A DNA stretch of 64,000 nt. It comes from AP-15 sp963762575. GTDB lineage: Bacteria; Pseudomonadota; Alphaproteobacteria; ATCC43930; CGMCC-115725. Below the pieces are notes generated by a model. That model did no database searches. It worked only from the letters and a program-made list of their open reading frames with translations, and was not told the DNA's origin. This document shows, in pieces, positions 27,727-37,032 of this stretch (position 1 is the stretch's first letter; the number at the start of each line of letters is the position of its first letter). The stretch lies in NCBI GenBank assembly GCA_963762575.1, contig CAVXLL010000016.1, positions 124,001 through 188,000 on the forward strand, in the 5' to 3' direction. Made by a program: the position numbers and the translations under genes.

Positions 27727-27779
27727 ACCCCTCACCGCCTCTCCTCTCCCCCGCAAGCGGGGGAGGGTCAGGGTGGGGA
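27727..27779. repeat. GC-rich palindromic element within dnaE2 (first)
   Basis: Perfect stem CTCCCCCGC-AA-GCGGGGGAG inside flanks CCCCTCACC...GGGTGGGG. It separates the conserved VNHSAWDCTL and ALRLGLRQIKGFAEADAD segments of DnaE2. Confidence 0.7.
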
Positions 27780-28035
27780 TGGCGCGTTGCGCCTCGGCTT
27801 GCGCCAGATAAAGGGGTTCGCCGAGGCCGATGCCGACGGCTCGTCGCCGCGCGGGGAGGCGGGCTATCCCGACCCGCAGGCGTTGTGGCGGCGCAGCGGA
27901 CTCGGCCGCGCCGCGCTCGAGCGCCTGGCCGAAGCCGACGCGTTCCGCTCGGTCGGGCTCGACCGCCGCCGCGCCTTATGGGCCTTGAAGGCGCTCGGCG
28001 ACCCGCCATTGCCGCTTTTCGCCGTTGCGAAAACC

Positions 28036-28079
28036 CCCCACCCCGACCCTCTCCCCGTCACGCAGGGTGGGAGAGAGAG
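28036..28079. repeat. GC-rich palindromic element within dnaE2 (second)
   Basis: Arms CCACCCCGACCCTCTCCCC and GGGTGGGAGAGAG. It is read through in frame as TPHPDPLPVTQGGRESRKK between LKALGDPPLPLFAVAK and LLPEMPLGEHVVEDYASLGL. Confidence 0.65.
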
Positions 28080-28627
28080 CAGGAAGAAAGCGTACCCAGC
28101 GAAGCCCGCGCCGATGGCGCTGTTGCCGGAAATGCCGCTGGGCGAGCATGTCGTCGAGGATTACGCCAGCCTCGGCCTGAGCCTGAAGCGCCATCCGCTC
28201 GCCTTTCTGCGCGCCGAGCTTGCCCGCGAGGGCCTGGTCACCGCCGCCGACCTCGCCCGTCTGCCGGTCGACCGGCGGCTCGTCGATCGCCGGGATCGTG
28301 CTGATCCGGCAGCGTCCGGGCAGCGCCAATGGCGTCGTCTTCATCACCATCGAGGACGAGACCGGGATCGCCAATCTGATCATCTGGCCCGCCGATCCTC
28401 GAACGCTTCCGCCGCGCCGCACTCGGCGCCACCCTGCTTGCGCTGCACCGGCAAATTGCAGCGCGAGGAGAGCGTCATCCATGTCGTCGCCGACCGTCTC
28501 GAGGACATGACGCCGCGCCTCAACACCTTGCGCGATCGCACCGGCGATGCCGACCTTCGGGCGCCACCGAAACCGCCCTTTGCGCCCGCCGCCAAGCCGC
28601 CCGGCTATGATGCCCGCGACATCGTCA

Positions 28628-29815
28628 TCACCAGCCGCAATTTCCGCTAGGCAGCCAATCCGCCAAACGACGCCCCGCCTCGGCGATGTCCTCGGTCGAG
28701 CCGGCGAACGAAAGACGGACCCAGCCGTCGCCGTGGATCGGGTCGAAATCGAGGCCCGGGGTCGTCGCCACCCCGGTCTCGGCGAGCATGCGCCGGCAGA
28801 AAGCCTCGCTGTCGCAGGTCAGCGCTCGAAACGTCGACATAGAGGTAGAACGCGCCCTCGGCCGGCGCAAAGCGGGTGAGACCGGCTGCCGTCAGCGTGC
28901 GCGATCAGCAGGTCGCGGTTGGCGCGGTAGCGCGCGACATGGCCGTCGAGCTCGGCGCGGCAGCCGAACACCGCGAAGCGCCGCGAGCTGCGACAATGCC
29001 GGCGGCGAGATGTAGAAATTCTGCGCCAGGCATTCGACCGAGCGCGCCAGATCCGGCGGCACCAGCATCCAGCCGAGCCGCCAGCCGGTCATGCTGTAGT
29101 ATTTCGAGAACGAGTTGACGATGATCGCCTCATGCCCGAAGGCGCGCGCCGTCGGCGGCGGCGCTCTCATAGGTGATGCCGTGATAGATCTCGTCCGAGA
29201 CGAGGCGGATGCCGCGCTCGCGGCAATAGCCGGCGAGCCGCGCGAGATCGGCGGCGCCGATCATCGTTCCGGTCGGGTTGGCGGGGCTGGCGACGATCAG
29301 CCCGGCGAGCGCGCCGACATCGGCGAGCAGCTCGGGGTGTCGGCTGGTAATGCGCGTTCTCGCCGACCTCGATCAGCACCGGCTCGATGCCGAGCGCCGA
29401 CAGGATGTTGCGATAGGCGGGGTAGCCGGGAGCCGCGAGCGCCACCCGATCGCCGGGCTCGAAGGCGGCGAGGAAGGCGAGCTGGAACGCGGCCGACGAG
29501 CCGGTCGTGACGACGATCTCGGCGGGGTCGACGGCGACGCCGTATTGCGTCGCGGTAATGGCCGGCGATCGCCTGCGCGCAACGGCGCGATGCCGAGCGC
29601 GTCGGTATAGCCGATCCGGTCGCCGGCGAGCGCGCGGCGCGCGGCGTCGAGCACCGCCTCGGGCGCCGGGGTGCCCGGCTGGCCGACTTCGAGATGGATG
29701 ACATCGAGCGCCCGCAGCCTCGCGCTCGTTGGCGGCGCGCAGCACGTCCATCGCGATAAAGGGCGGGACCAAGCCCGCGGCGGGATGCTCGTAAGGTCAC
29801 TCCGGCAGGCTCCAT
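28628..29815 (-). pseudogene. PLP-dependent aminotransferase (class I/II), frameshifted
   Basis: Fold-type I aminotransferase. Stitched frames give PPFIAMDVLRAANERE, VLDAARRALAGDRIGYTDAL, VDPAEIVVTTGSSAAFQLAF, PGDRVALAAPGYPAYRNILS, ASPANPTGTMI, SDEIYHGITYES, and the PLP-Lys motif SFSKYYSMTGWRLGW, then LAQNFYISPPALSQLAA and the C-terminus ADLPRxx-like DGWVRLSFAGSTEDIAEA. At least six 1-nt breaks occur. Its 3' end overlaps the convergent dnaE2 end by about 23 bp. Substrate not determinable. Confidence 0.72.
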
Positions 29816-29918
29816 CCTTACTCGAAGCAGCCGCGCATCCTGCGCGAGAAGGTTGCCATTGGCGAGCGGCTTTCGCTATGAGGGGCGCCTCGTCCCGACG
29901 GAATCAGAGAATGCCCAC

Positions 29919-30483
29919 GTGACCCGTCTGATCGGCAATGTCCGGCAGCCTGCGCAGCCGGCTCTTATTCGAATGCGGTGCTGGAGACCCTGCGCGAGAA
30001 ATTCGCCGGCCGCGCCGAGCTCGTGATTTGGGACCTCGCGCCGATCCCGCTCTACAACCAGGATTTCGAAGGCGAAAAACGGCCGCCGACCGGTCAAGCG
30101 CTGATGCTCGGCGATCGCCGAGGCGCGACGGGCTGGTGCTTTGCGCGCCGGAATTCAACCACAGCATCCCCGGCGTCCTGAAGAACGCGATCGACTGGGC
30201 CTCGCGCCCGGCCTTCACCTCGGTGATGGCATACAAGCCGGTCGCGATCATGGCGACGTCGCGCGGGCCGCTCGGCGGCGCGCGCTGCCTCGAGCATTTG
30301 CGCGTCGCCCTCGAACTCGATGTCTGTCGCGGGTCGCGCTGGCGCGCGAGGTCACCATCACCTCGTCGGCCGACAAAATCCGCGACGGGCGGCTGGTCGA
30401 CGAGACGTCGTCTCGGTTTCGCCTGCGGCGCCGTCGAGGCGCTGCTGCACGAGATTGAGGTATGGCGGGCGGCGGCCGGCTAG
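29919..30483 (+). pseudogene. NADPH-dependent FMN reductase, frameshifted
   Basis: Flavodoxin-fold FMN reductase. GTG 29919 (VTRLIG), then SGSLRS...SNAVLETLREKF, LVIWDLAPIPLYNQDFEGEK, DGLVLCAPEFNHSIPGVLKN, AIDWASRPAFTSVMAYKPVA, IMATSRGPLGGARCLEHLRV and the end VEALLHEIEVWRAAAG. The FMN phosphate loop GSLR and the flavin-contact motif PEFNHSIPGVLKNAIDW are intact. Several 1-nt indels (near 29937, 29967, 30100-30120, 30335, 30411) interrupt it. This is the last gene of the indel-rich zone. Confidence 0.72.
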
Positions 30484-30944
30484 AGGGCGCGCGCTGCTTT
30501 GAGCACTTCGGCGACGTGGCCCGGCACCCTGACCTTGTGCCAGGCGCCACGCACGATGCCTTCCTGGTCGATCAGGAACGTGCAGCGCTCGATGCCCATA
30601 TATTTTCGTCCGTACATGCTCTTTTCGACCCATACCCCGTATTTTTCGCACACGTCGGACCCCGCATCGGAAGCAAGGATGAACGGGAGTTCGTGCTTCT
30701 TCTTGAACTTGTCGTGCGAGGCGACCGAATCCTTCGAGATGCCGATCACCATGGATCCCGTCCCGCCGTAGTCCGGTAAGGCGTCGCGAAACCCGCACGC
30801 TTCGGCGGTGCAGCCCGATGTGTCGTCCTTGGGATAAAAGTAAAGGACGATTTTTTTGCCCTCGAGGGCGGACAATGTGACACTGCCGTTGCCGTCGGTG
30901 GGCAATGTGAAGTCCGGGGCCTTTTCGCCGATCTCGACACTCAT
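30480..30944 (-). CDS. bcp: Thioredoxin-dependent peroxiredoxin (BCP/PrxQ type)
   Basis: A 154-residue peroxiredoxin reducing H2O2 and alkyl hydroperoxides. It begins MSVEIGEKAPDFTLPTDGNG. The peroxidatic Cys is in FYPKDDTSGCTAEACGFRD, with the resolving Cys five residues on, as in PrxQ. The Arg of the active site lies in MGIERCTFLIDQEG. ATG overlaps the glnE stop (ATGA), so it is translated from the glnE transcript. The coding frame is intact, marking the end of the indel-rich zone. Confidence 0.93.
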   Translation of the reverse strand: MSVEIGEKAPDFTLPTDGNGSVTLSALEGKKIVLYFYPKDDTSGCTAEACGFRDALPDYGGTGSMVIGISKDSVASHDKFKKKHELPFILASDAGSDVCEKYGVWVEKSMYGRKYMGIERCTFLIDQEGIVRGAWHKVRVPGHVAEVLKAARAL

Positions 30945-33928
30945 CGCGCGTCGTCTCCTCTTGCTTGAGCCGCGTGCCGCGCCGGCTCCTCGATCAGGCG
31001 ATCGTACCAGCTGCTGACGCGTGCCGCGGCGGCGGTGGTATCTGCGTCGAGCCGGGCGAAGTCAACCGCGCCCACGCAGGCGGCGAGCGTGGCGGCATCC
31101 GGTTCCGCCAGCACCGTGGTCGACGGCGATCCGTCGCCGAGCAGGGTGAGGACCGACTGGACATTTCGGAAAAGCGCCGCCGCCTCGCCAAGGTCATGCT
31201 GCGCCTCCGGCGGCAGCAACCCCGCTTCGCCAAGCGCGGCGATCCCCTCCGCGGTTCTGCGGCAAAGTATCTGTGGCGACTTGGTAGTGTGCCGCAGCAG
31301 CAGATACTGCACGATGAATTCCAGGTCGATCAGCCCGCCGGGGCGGTTCCTGAGATCCCAGTGGGAAGGCCGCGGGTTTTCCTCGCCAATCCGGCGGCGC
31401 ATGCCGGCGATATCGATGACGAGCTTCTCGGGATCGCGGGGCGAGCGCAGAACGGCAGCGATGGTCTCGGAAATCCGCTGGCAAAGGTCAGGGTCACCGG
31501 CCACCGGCCGCGCCCGGGTCAGCGCCATATGCTCCCAGGTCCAGGCGGATTCGCTCTGGTAACGCGCGAACCCGGCGAAATGCGAGGCGATCGGGCCCGC
31601 TTCGCCCGACGGCCGCAACCGCATATCCACGTCATAGAGCCGGCCTTCGGCTGTAGGAGCGATGATCGCACTGATCAGCCTTTGGCTGAGCCGCGCAAAA
31701 TAAGTTGTGACCGGCAGTGGCTGAGGGCCGTCAGAAGTCTCGGTGCCGGGCGGGGCGTCATAGATCAGGATCAGATCCAGATCGGAGGCGAGGGTCATCT
31801 CGCGGCTGCCGAGGCGGCCCATCCCGATCACCGCGAAACTGCCTCCCGGCACCCGGCCGTGCCGGCGCGCGAACTCGGCTTCCACACGCGGCAGCAGCGC
31901 GGCAAGCGCGGTTTCCGCGATATCGGCGAGCGCCGCCCCGGCCTGCGCGCCGTCGAGGCCGCGGCGCAGCAGCTGGACCCCGACCTGAAACCGTCTTTCG
32001 CCGGCCCAGCGCCGCAGCCGATCGAGGGTATCTTCGAAGTTCCGCGCGCCGGCCATTACCTGATCGAGCTCGGCGGCGAGGCCGGCGTGGTCCGGCGCTG
32101 CGTCGAAGAAGCCTTGCGTCAGCACCGAGTCGAGAACGGCGGGATGCTGCGCCAAATGCGCGGCCAGTCGCGGAGCCCCCGCCATGATGTCAGCGACGAG
32201 TGCCAGAAGACCGGGATTGGCGTAAAAAAGCGAGAAAAGCTGCACCCCCGCGGGTAGATGCGACAGGAACTGGTCGAAACGGCGCAGTGCCGCATCAGGG
32301 TGCGGGGTCGCACCGAATATCTTCAGCAGCTCGGGGACGAGCTCGGTCAGGATTTCGCGCGCCCGCTGGCTGCGGGTGGCGCGCAGACGGCCGTGATGCC
32401 AGCTGCGCACCAGCGCGGACACATTGGCCGGCTCGGCAAAGCCGAGCTGGGAGAGGGTGCGCAGGGTTTCGGGATCGTTATCGGCGCCGGTGAAAACGAG
32501 ATTGCCTGGGCCAGCGAGGGTCGGCGCCTGCTCGAAAAGCTCCGCATAATGCCGCTCGACGGAGGCGAGATGACCGCATAGATCGGCGACGAAGGCCTCT
32601 GTGTCCGAATACCCGAGAAAGACGGCGATGCGCGCGATCCCGGCGCGGTCCGAAGGAAGCGCATGGGTTTGCGCGTCGTCGACCATCTGGAGCCGGTGCT
32701 CGAGGCGGCGCAGGAAACGATAGTCGTCGATCAGCTGCGCCGCGGTACCGGGATCGATCCGGCCGGCGGCTGCGAGGCGGCGGAGCGCCTCGCAGGTCGG
32801 GCCGACACGCAGCTCCTTCAGCCGCCCGCCCCAGATCAGCTGCTGCGTCTGGGCGAAAAATTCGACCTCCCGAATCCCCCCGCGGCCGGTCTTGATGTCG
32901 TGCCCTTCCACCGCGATGCGCCCGCCGCCCCGGTGCGCGTTGATCTGGCGCTTAATCGAGTGGATGTCCTGGATGGCTGCAAAGTCGAGGTTTTTCCGCC
33001 AAATGAACGGTTGCAGCTCGCGCAGAAAGGATCGACCGGCGGCACGATCGCCGGCGACTGGACGGGCCTTGATCAGCGCAGCACGTTCCCAATTCTGCCC
33101 GACACTCTCATAGTAGGCGAGCGCTGCGGGAACCGACATGGCGAGTGGTGTCGATGCCGGATCCGGGCGCAGCCGGAGATCAGTGCGAAACGAATAGCCG
33201 TCGCCAGTGTAGGATTCCAGAATTCGCACTAGGTCGCGCGTCAGGCGGACAAAAAAGGATTGTACCCCGTCCCGCGCAGTCACCCGGGCGAGCGCGGGGT
33301 CGTAAAGGACGATCAGATCGATGTCGCTCGAATAATTGAGCTCATACCCGCCGAGTTTGCCCATGCCGAGCACGATGAGCCCACTGCCCTGTTCCGGCTG
33401 GTCCGCAGCCGCAAGCGCGATCGACCCTTTGCGCGCCGCCTCCCGCAGCAGATGGCGCAGCGCAGCACCCAGCGCCGCCTCGGCGAAACGGCTGAGCGCC
33501 GCGGTTTGCTGCTCGAGGGACCAGACGCCGGCGAGTTCGGCGAGCGCGGCGACGAGCGCGACGCGCCGCCTGGCGACACGCAAGCGCCGCATCACCGCCG
33601 CCGTATCTTCGGCAAGATCCTCGGTTTCTTCGATGCCGGCGGTGACCTCGGCAAAGAGCGGATCGGGACCTTGCTCGACAAGGCGGGTCAGAAAGGCCCA
33701 CTCTTTGACGGCGATGCCGGTCAGAAAAGGGCTGTTGCCGAAAATCGAGGGAAGCAGGCGTTTACCGGCACCTGCCGCGCTCCAATGCCGCGCGAGATCC
33801 GAGGCGGGGTTCCCTTGTGCCAGGGCCAGCGCCTCATTCCAGGCGTCGTATCCCAGGGCGACCCTGCGCGCGTCGGCCGGCTCCGGCAGCCCGTGACCAT
33901 CGGGGGGGAGGCGAGGCAGCAGTTTCAT
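30941..33928 (-). CDS. glnE: Bifunctional glutamine synthetase adenylyltransferase/adenylyl-removing enzyme
   Basis: A 995-residue GlnE, full length. It has two nucleotidyltransferase domains: the N-terminal adenylyl-removing domain with GMGKLGGYELNYSSDIDLIV and the C-terminal adenylyltransferase domain with GMGRLGSREMTLASDLDLIL. Each keeps the paired Asp residues. Linker motifs include DIKTGRGGIREVEFFAQTQQ and NRPGGLIDLEFIVQYLLLRH. It adjusts glutamine synthetase activity to nitrogen status with PII. It is co-transcribed with bcp downstream through an ATGA overlap. Confidence 0.96.
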   Translation of the reverse strand: MKLLPRLPPDGHGLPEPADARRVALGYDAWNEALALAQGNPASDLARHWSAAGAGKRLLPSIFGNSPFLTGIAVKEWAFLTRLVEQGPDPLFAEVTAGIEETEDLAEDTAAVMRRLRVARRRVALVAALAELAGVWSLEQQTAALSRFAEAALGAALRHLLREAARKGSIALAAADQPEQGSGLIVLGMGKLGGYELNYSSDIDLIVLYDPALARVTARDGVQSFFVRLTRDLVRILESYTGDGYSFRTDLRLRPDPASTPLAMSVPAALAYYESVGQNWERAALIKARPVAGDRAAGRSFLRELQPFIWRKNLDFAAIQDIHSIKRQINAHRGGGRIAVEGHDIKTGRGGIREVEFFAQTQQLIWGGRLKELRVGPTCEALRRLAAAGRIDPGTAAQLIDDYRFLRRLEHRLQMVDDAQTHALPSDRAGIARIAVFLGYSDTEAFVADLCGHLASVERHYAELFEQAPTLAGPGNLVFTGADNDPETLRTLSQLGFAEPANVSALVRSWHHGRLRATRSQRAREILTELVPELLKIFGATPHPDAALRRFDQFLSHLPAGVQLFSLFYANPGLLALVADIMAGAPRLAAHLAQHPAVLDSVLTQGFFDAAPDHAGLAAELDQVMAGARNFEDTLDRLRRWAGERRFQVGVQLLRRGLDGAQAGAALADIAETALAALLPRVEAEFARRHGRVPGGSFAVIGMGRLGSREMTLASDLDLILIYDAPPGTETSDGPQPLPVTTYFARLSQRLISAIIAPTAEGRLYDVDMRLRPSGEAGPIASHFAGFARYQSESAWTWEHMALTRARPVAGDPDLCQRISETIAAVLRSPRDPEKLVIDIAGMRRRIGEENPRPSHWDLRNRPGGLIDLEFIVQYLLLRHTTKSPQILCRRTAEGIAALGEAGLLPPEAQHDLGEAAALFRNVQSVLTLLGDGSPSTTVLAEPDAATLAACVGAVDFARLDADTTAAAARVSSWYDRLIEEPARHAAQARGDDAR

Positions 33929-34066
33929 CCAGTAAGCCGAGCCGAGGCGGGGAGACTGGCGGGGCAGGGTTCTCCGGTCAAGCCGCTGCCGGCGAAGCGG
34001 ACAATATTCGGGCGGGCATCCGCCACCGATCCAGCAATCGCTCGGCGTGCAGTAACCGGGACAGGG

Positions 34067-35131
34067 TCAGCCGTGGCCGTGCCGGTGATGCAGGTCGGGG
34101 TAGTGCGGATGGGCGTGGCGCAATGGCTTGTGGCGGTGCCAATGCGAATGCGGTTCGCTGACCAGCCCGTCATGTGTGTGCCAGTGGTGCGCGTCGTGCT
34201 TGTGGCTGTGCTCGTGTTCGAATGCCTCGTGCGTATGCTCATGCTCGTGGCGTTCGGAGAGATGCATCCATAGCCCGAACCCCATCAAGAGGCCGGCAAA
34301 CACGAGGTTCAATGTAACAGCCTCGTGCAGGAGGCCGATCGCCAAAACCGCCCCGATGAACGGGGCGAGCGAAAAATAAGCGCTCGTGCGAGCCGTCCCG
34401 AGATGACGCAAGGCCAACACGAACAGCACCAGGCTGATCCCGATCCCGGCAAAGCCGACCATGGCCGAGGCGCCCGCTATGCGCACCGCCGGGATCGCTG
34501 TGCCACCAAGCACGGCAAGCCCGGCATTCACGGTGCCGGCTGCGAGGCCTTTGATCATCGCGGTCAGCACCGGATCGGACGACGAAAATTTCCGGGTCAG
34601 ATTATTGTCGATGCCCCAAGCGAGGCAGGCCGCGGCGATCAGCACGGCGCCGGTATCGATCTCGATCCCCCGCCCGCCCCGGGAGAGGATCGCCGCCCCG
34701 CTGAGGATCGCCACGGCTCCGAGCAGCAGCCGGCGATCGACATTCTCGCGGAAAACCAGCCAGGCGATGCCCATCGAGAAGAGACCTTCCAGATTGAGCA
34801 GCAGCGAGCCGGAGGTAGCCTCCGTGCGGGCCAGACCGAGCATCAGCAAGAGCGGCCCGAGGATGCCGCCGAACAGGACGACCGCGGCGAGCCAGGGCAG
34901 GTCGGCGGCGCGCAGCGGCGCTTCCGGCGCCGGGATGCCGAGGGCGGCGCGGCCGAAATGCACGGCGGCGAGCCCGATCCCGGCCCCCAGGTAGAGCAGC
35001 CCGGCGAGCAGCTGCGGCTCGACCCCACCGAGCAGCAGCTTCGCAAACGGCGCCGCCGCCCCGAACAAAACGGCCGCCGCCAGCGCCATCGGCACACCCG
35101 GCCATAGGACGGAACGATCCCCGCGCGTCAT
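34067..35131 (-). CDS. EamA/DMT-family transporter with His-rich C-terminal tail
   Basis: A 354-residue inner-membrane protein with about ten hydrophobic helices in two EamA repeats (for example ALAAAVLFGAAAPFAKLLLG and LIAAACLAWGIDNNLTRKFS). The last ~65 residues form a cytosolic or periplasmic tail with about 25 His (HEHEHTHEAFEHEHSHKHDA; HHWHTHDG; HSHWHRHKP; HAHPHYPDLHHRHGHG). Such tails are typical of metal-binding regions in Ni, Zn or Co transporters, so a metal-related role is plausible for this otherwise generic drug/metabolite exporter fold. No metalloregulator or metal-enzyme gene is adjacent. Confidence 0.83.
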   Translation of the reverse strand: MTRGDRSVLWPGVPMALAAAVLFGAAAPFAKLLLGGVEPQLLAGLLYLGAGIGLAAVHFGRAALGIPAPEAPLRAADLPWLAAVVLFGGILGPLLLMLGLARTEATSGSLLLNLEGLFSMGIAWLVFRENVDRRLLLGAVAILSGAAILSRGGRGIEIDTGAVLIAAACLAWGIDNNLTRKFSSSDPVLTAMIKGLAAGTVNAGLAVLGGTAIPAVRIAGASAMVGFAGIGISLVLFVLALRHLGTARTSAYFSLAPFIGAVLAIGLLHEAVTLNLVFAGLLMGFGLWMHLSERHEHEHTHEAFEHEHSHKHDAHHWHTHDGLVSEPHSHWHRHKPLRHAHPHYPDLHHRHGHG

Positions 35132-35273
35132 GAAAAATTTTCCTACCAGGACATATTAGGGCACCACGCGATTACGGCTATTTCGGATCCGCCGCTCTCT
35201 TTCGGTACGCCTGCGCGATGCGCTAGACTATGCCGGAACAAGCAGTTTGGTAATGGGCCGGGGAGCGGAGAGC

Positions 35274-36887
35274 ATGAAGGCGGATTACATCATCATCGGA
35301 GCAGGCTCGGCCGGCTGCGTGCTGGCCAACCGGCTGACCGAGGACCCCGGGACGAAAGTACTGCTGATCGAGGCGGGCGGGCGCGACTGGAACCCGCTGA
35401 TCCATGTCCCGGCCGGCTTCTTCAAGATGCTCGACCACGATACCCTGACGTGGAAGTTCCGCGCCGAGCCGGACCCCGGCACCGGCGGCCGCGAGATCGT
35501 CTATACGCGCGGCCGGGTGATCGGCGGCTCCTCGTCGATCAACGGGATGATCTACATCCGCGGCCAACCCGAGGATTACGACCACTGGGCGCAACTCGGC
35601 AACCGCGGGTGGTCATGGGATGATTGCCTGCCCTATTTCCGCCAGGCCGAGCGCTGGGAAGGCGACGGCAGCGAGGCGCGCGGCAAGGAGGGGCCGCTCT
35701 TCACCTCGAAGACCGACCGGCCGGCGATCTGTACAACGGTGATCGAGGCCGGCAAGGAGATCGGGCTCGAATACCGCGAGGACGTCAACGACCTGCCGCC
35801 CGGCCATAACGACTGCATCGGCTGGTGCCAACAGACCCGCGGCGGCCGGCGCCGCGCCAGCACCGCGCGCACCTACCTGCGGCCGGCCTTGAAGCGGCCG
35901 AACCTGCAGCTCGTCACCAACGCATTGGTCTACCGCATCCTGTTCGACGGCAAGCGGGCGACCGGGGTCGAATTTTCGCGCGGCGGCCGCATCGAACGGG
36001 CCGATGCGGCGCGCGAGGTGATCCTGTCGGCAGGCGCGATCGGCTCGCCGCACATCCTGCAATTGTCCGGGGTCGGCGACCCCGACCATCTCGGCAAGAT
36101 CGGCGTGCCGGTCGTGCACGAATTGCGCGGCGTCGGCAAGAACATGCAGGACCACTATGTCGCGCGCGTTTCCTATCCCGTTGTCGGCGCGCAGACCGCC
36201 AACGAGCGATCGCGCGGCCTGCCATTGGCCGGCGAGGTCATGCGCTGGCTCTTCACCGGCAAGGGCATGCTGACCTACAGCCCCTCGATCGTCGCCGCTT
36301 CGGTCAAGGTGTTGGAGGAGTCGGCGACCCCCGATGTGCAATGCACCTTCGCGCCGGGAAGCTTCAAGAACGGCCAGATCGGCGCCCTTGAGGAGACCCC
36401 CGGCCTCAGCGCCGGCGCGTGGCAGATGAGGCCGCTGTCGCGCGGCTATGTCGAGGCCAAGTCGAACCGGCCCGGCGATGCGCCGGCGATCAACCCGCGC
36501 TATCTTTCAGAAGATAGCGACCGGCGCGCGATCATTGGCGGCTTGCGATTGGCCCGGCGGATGTTCGCCGCCCCTGCGCTGCAGCAGTTCGTCCGCGAAG
36601 AAAGCCTGCCGGGAATGCAGGTGCAGACCGACGACGAGTTGCTCGATTACGCGCGGCGCTACGGCGGCACCTGCTATCACGCCAGCTGCACGTGCCTCAT
36701 GGGCTCGCACCCGATGAGCGTCGTCGACAGCGAATTGCGCGTGCACGGCATCGACGGCCTGCGCGTCATCGACGCCTCGGTAATGCCGGCCGTCACCTCC
36801 ACCAACACCAACGCGCCGACAATCATGATCGCTGAAAAGGGCGCGGCGATGATCAAAGGCGCCGCGCGGCAAAGATTGGCGGCTTAG
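35274..36887 (+). CDS. GMC-family FAD oxidoreductase (choline/alcohol dehydrogenase-like)
   Basis: A 537-residue GMC oxidoreductase. ATG 35274 follows GGGAGCGGAG. The FAD motif is YIIIGAGSAGCVLANRLTE; GMC signature 1 is RGRVIGGSSSINGMIYIRGQ; signature 2 is ILSAGAIGSPHILQLSGVGD. The C-terminus has the catalytic HASCTCLMGS region (His of YHASCTC) and the last His/Asn replaced by VTSTNTNAPTIMIAEKGA. It probably oxidises a primary alcohol. Three shorter copies of its 3' end follow at 37540, 38768 and 39714. A palindromic repeat lies 8 bp after the stop. Confidence 0.92.
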   Translation: MKADYIIIGAGSAGCVLANRLTEDPGTKVLLIEAGGRDWNPLIHVPAGFFKMLDHDTLTWKFRAEPDPGTGGREIVYTRGRVIGGSSSINGMIYIRGQPEDYDHWAQLGNRGWSWDDCLPYFRQAERWEGDGSEARGKEGPLFTSKTDRPAICTTVIEAGKEIGLEYREDVNDLPPGHNDCIGWCQQTRGGRRRASTARTYLRPALKRPNLQLVTNALVYRILFDGKRATGVEFSRGGRIERADAAREVILSAGAIGSPHILQLSGVGDPDHLGKIGVPVVHELRGVGKNMQDHYVARVSYPVVGAQTANERSRGLPLAGEVMRWLFTGKGMLTYSPSIVAASVKVLEESATPDVQCTFAPGSFKNGQIGALEETPGLSAGAWQMRPLSRGYVEAKSNRPGDAPAINPRYLSEDSDRRAIIGGLRLARRMFAAPALQQFVREESLPGMQVQTDDELLDYARRYGGTCYHASCTCLMGSHPMSVVDSELRVHGIDGLRVIDASVMPAVTSTNTNAPTIMIAEKGAAMIKGAARQRLAA

Positions 36888-36895
36888 CAAGGCGC

Positions 36896-36965
36896 GTAGG
36901 GCGGGTGCAGCGAAGCGAAACCCGCCGAAGATGTCGCGAAAGGTGGCGGGTTTCACCCGCCCTAC
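36896..36965. repeat. Palindromic repeat GTAGGGCGGGTG...CACCCGCCCTAC
   Basis: Perfect 12-bp arms around a centre containing GCAGCGAAGCGAAACCCGCC and GAAGATGTCGCGAAAGGTGG. It belongs to the widespread YAGGGCGGRT dispersed class. It could act as a bidirectional terminator after the GMC gene. Related copies: 39590-39625, 40690-40727, 41579-41619, 42189-42222 and 46662-46753. Confidence 0.75.
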
Positions 36966-37032
36966 CTTTCCGGCGGCTTAGCGTGTATTAAGCAACAAGC
37001 TTATCCTGCAAGCTGAGCAAGCAGGCCTGCCA

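Larger units (their letters stand above)
25319..28650 (+). pseudogene. dnaE2: Error-prone DNA polymerase DnaE2, multiply frameshifted
   Basis: C-family polymerase alpha paralogue for SOS mutagenesis. ATG 25319 (MTYAELQVTSNFSFLRGASH). Stitched frames cover the PHP domain (HPDELVMTAAALGHRAIAIT), VHDIVRFARQRGILCQGRGS, the polymerase acidic motif [100 protein letters not shown] and the OB fold GVVFITIEDETGIANLIIWP. About 14 small indels, mostly single-base insertions (for example near 25532, 25835, 26106, 26285, 26524, 26695, 26985, 27219, 27596), break the frame, yet the residues between are intact. Two palindromes are inserted. Confidence 0.8.

Noticed and set aside
22870..30483. Interpretation of the mutasome region as programmed frameshifting or a functional split-gene system
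   Set aside because: Breaks occur at many unrelated sites without slippery motifs and affect unrelated neighbouring genes as well; local sequence error or recent indels explain it better.
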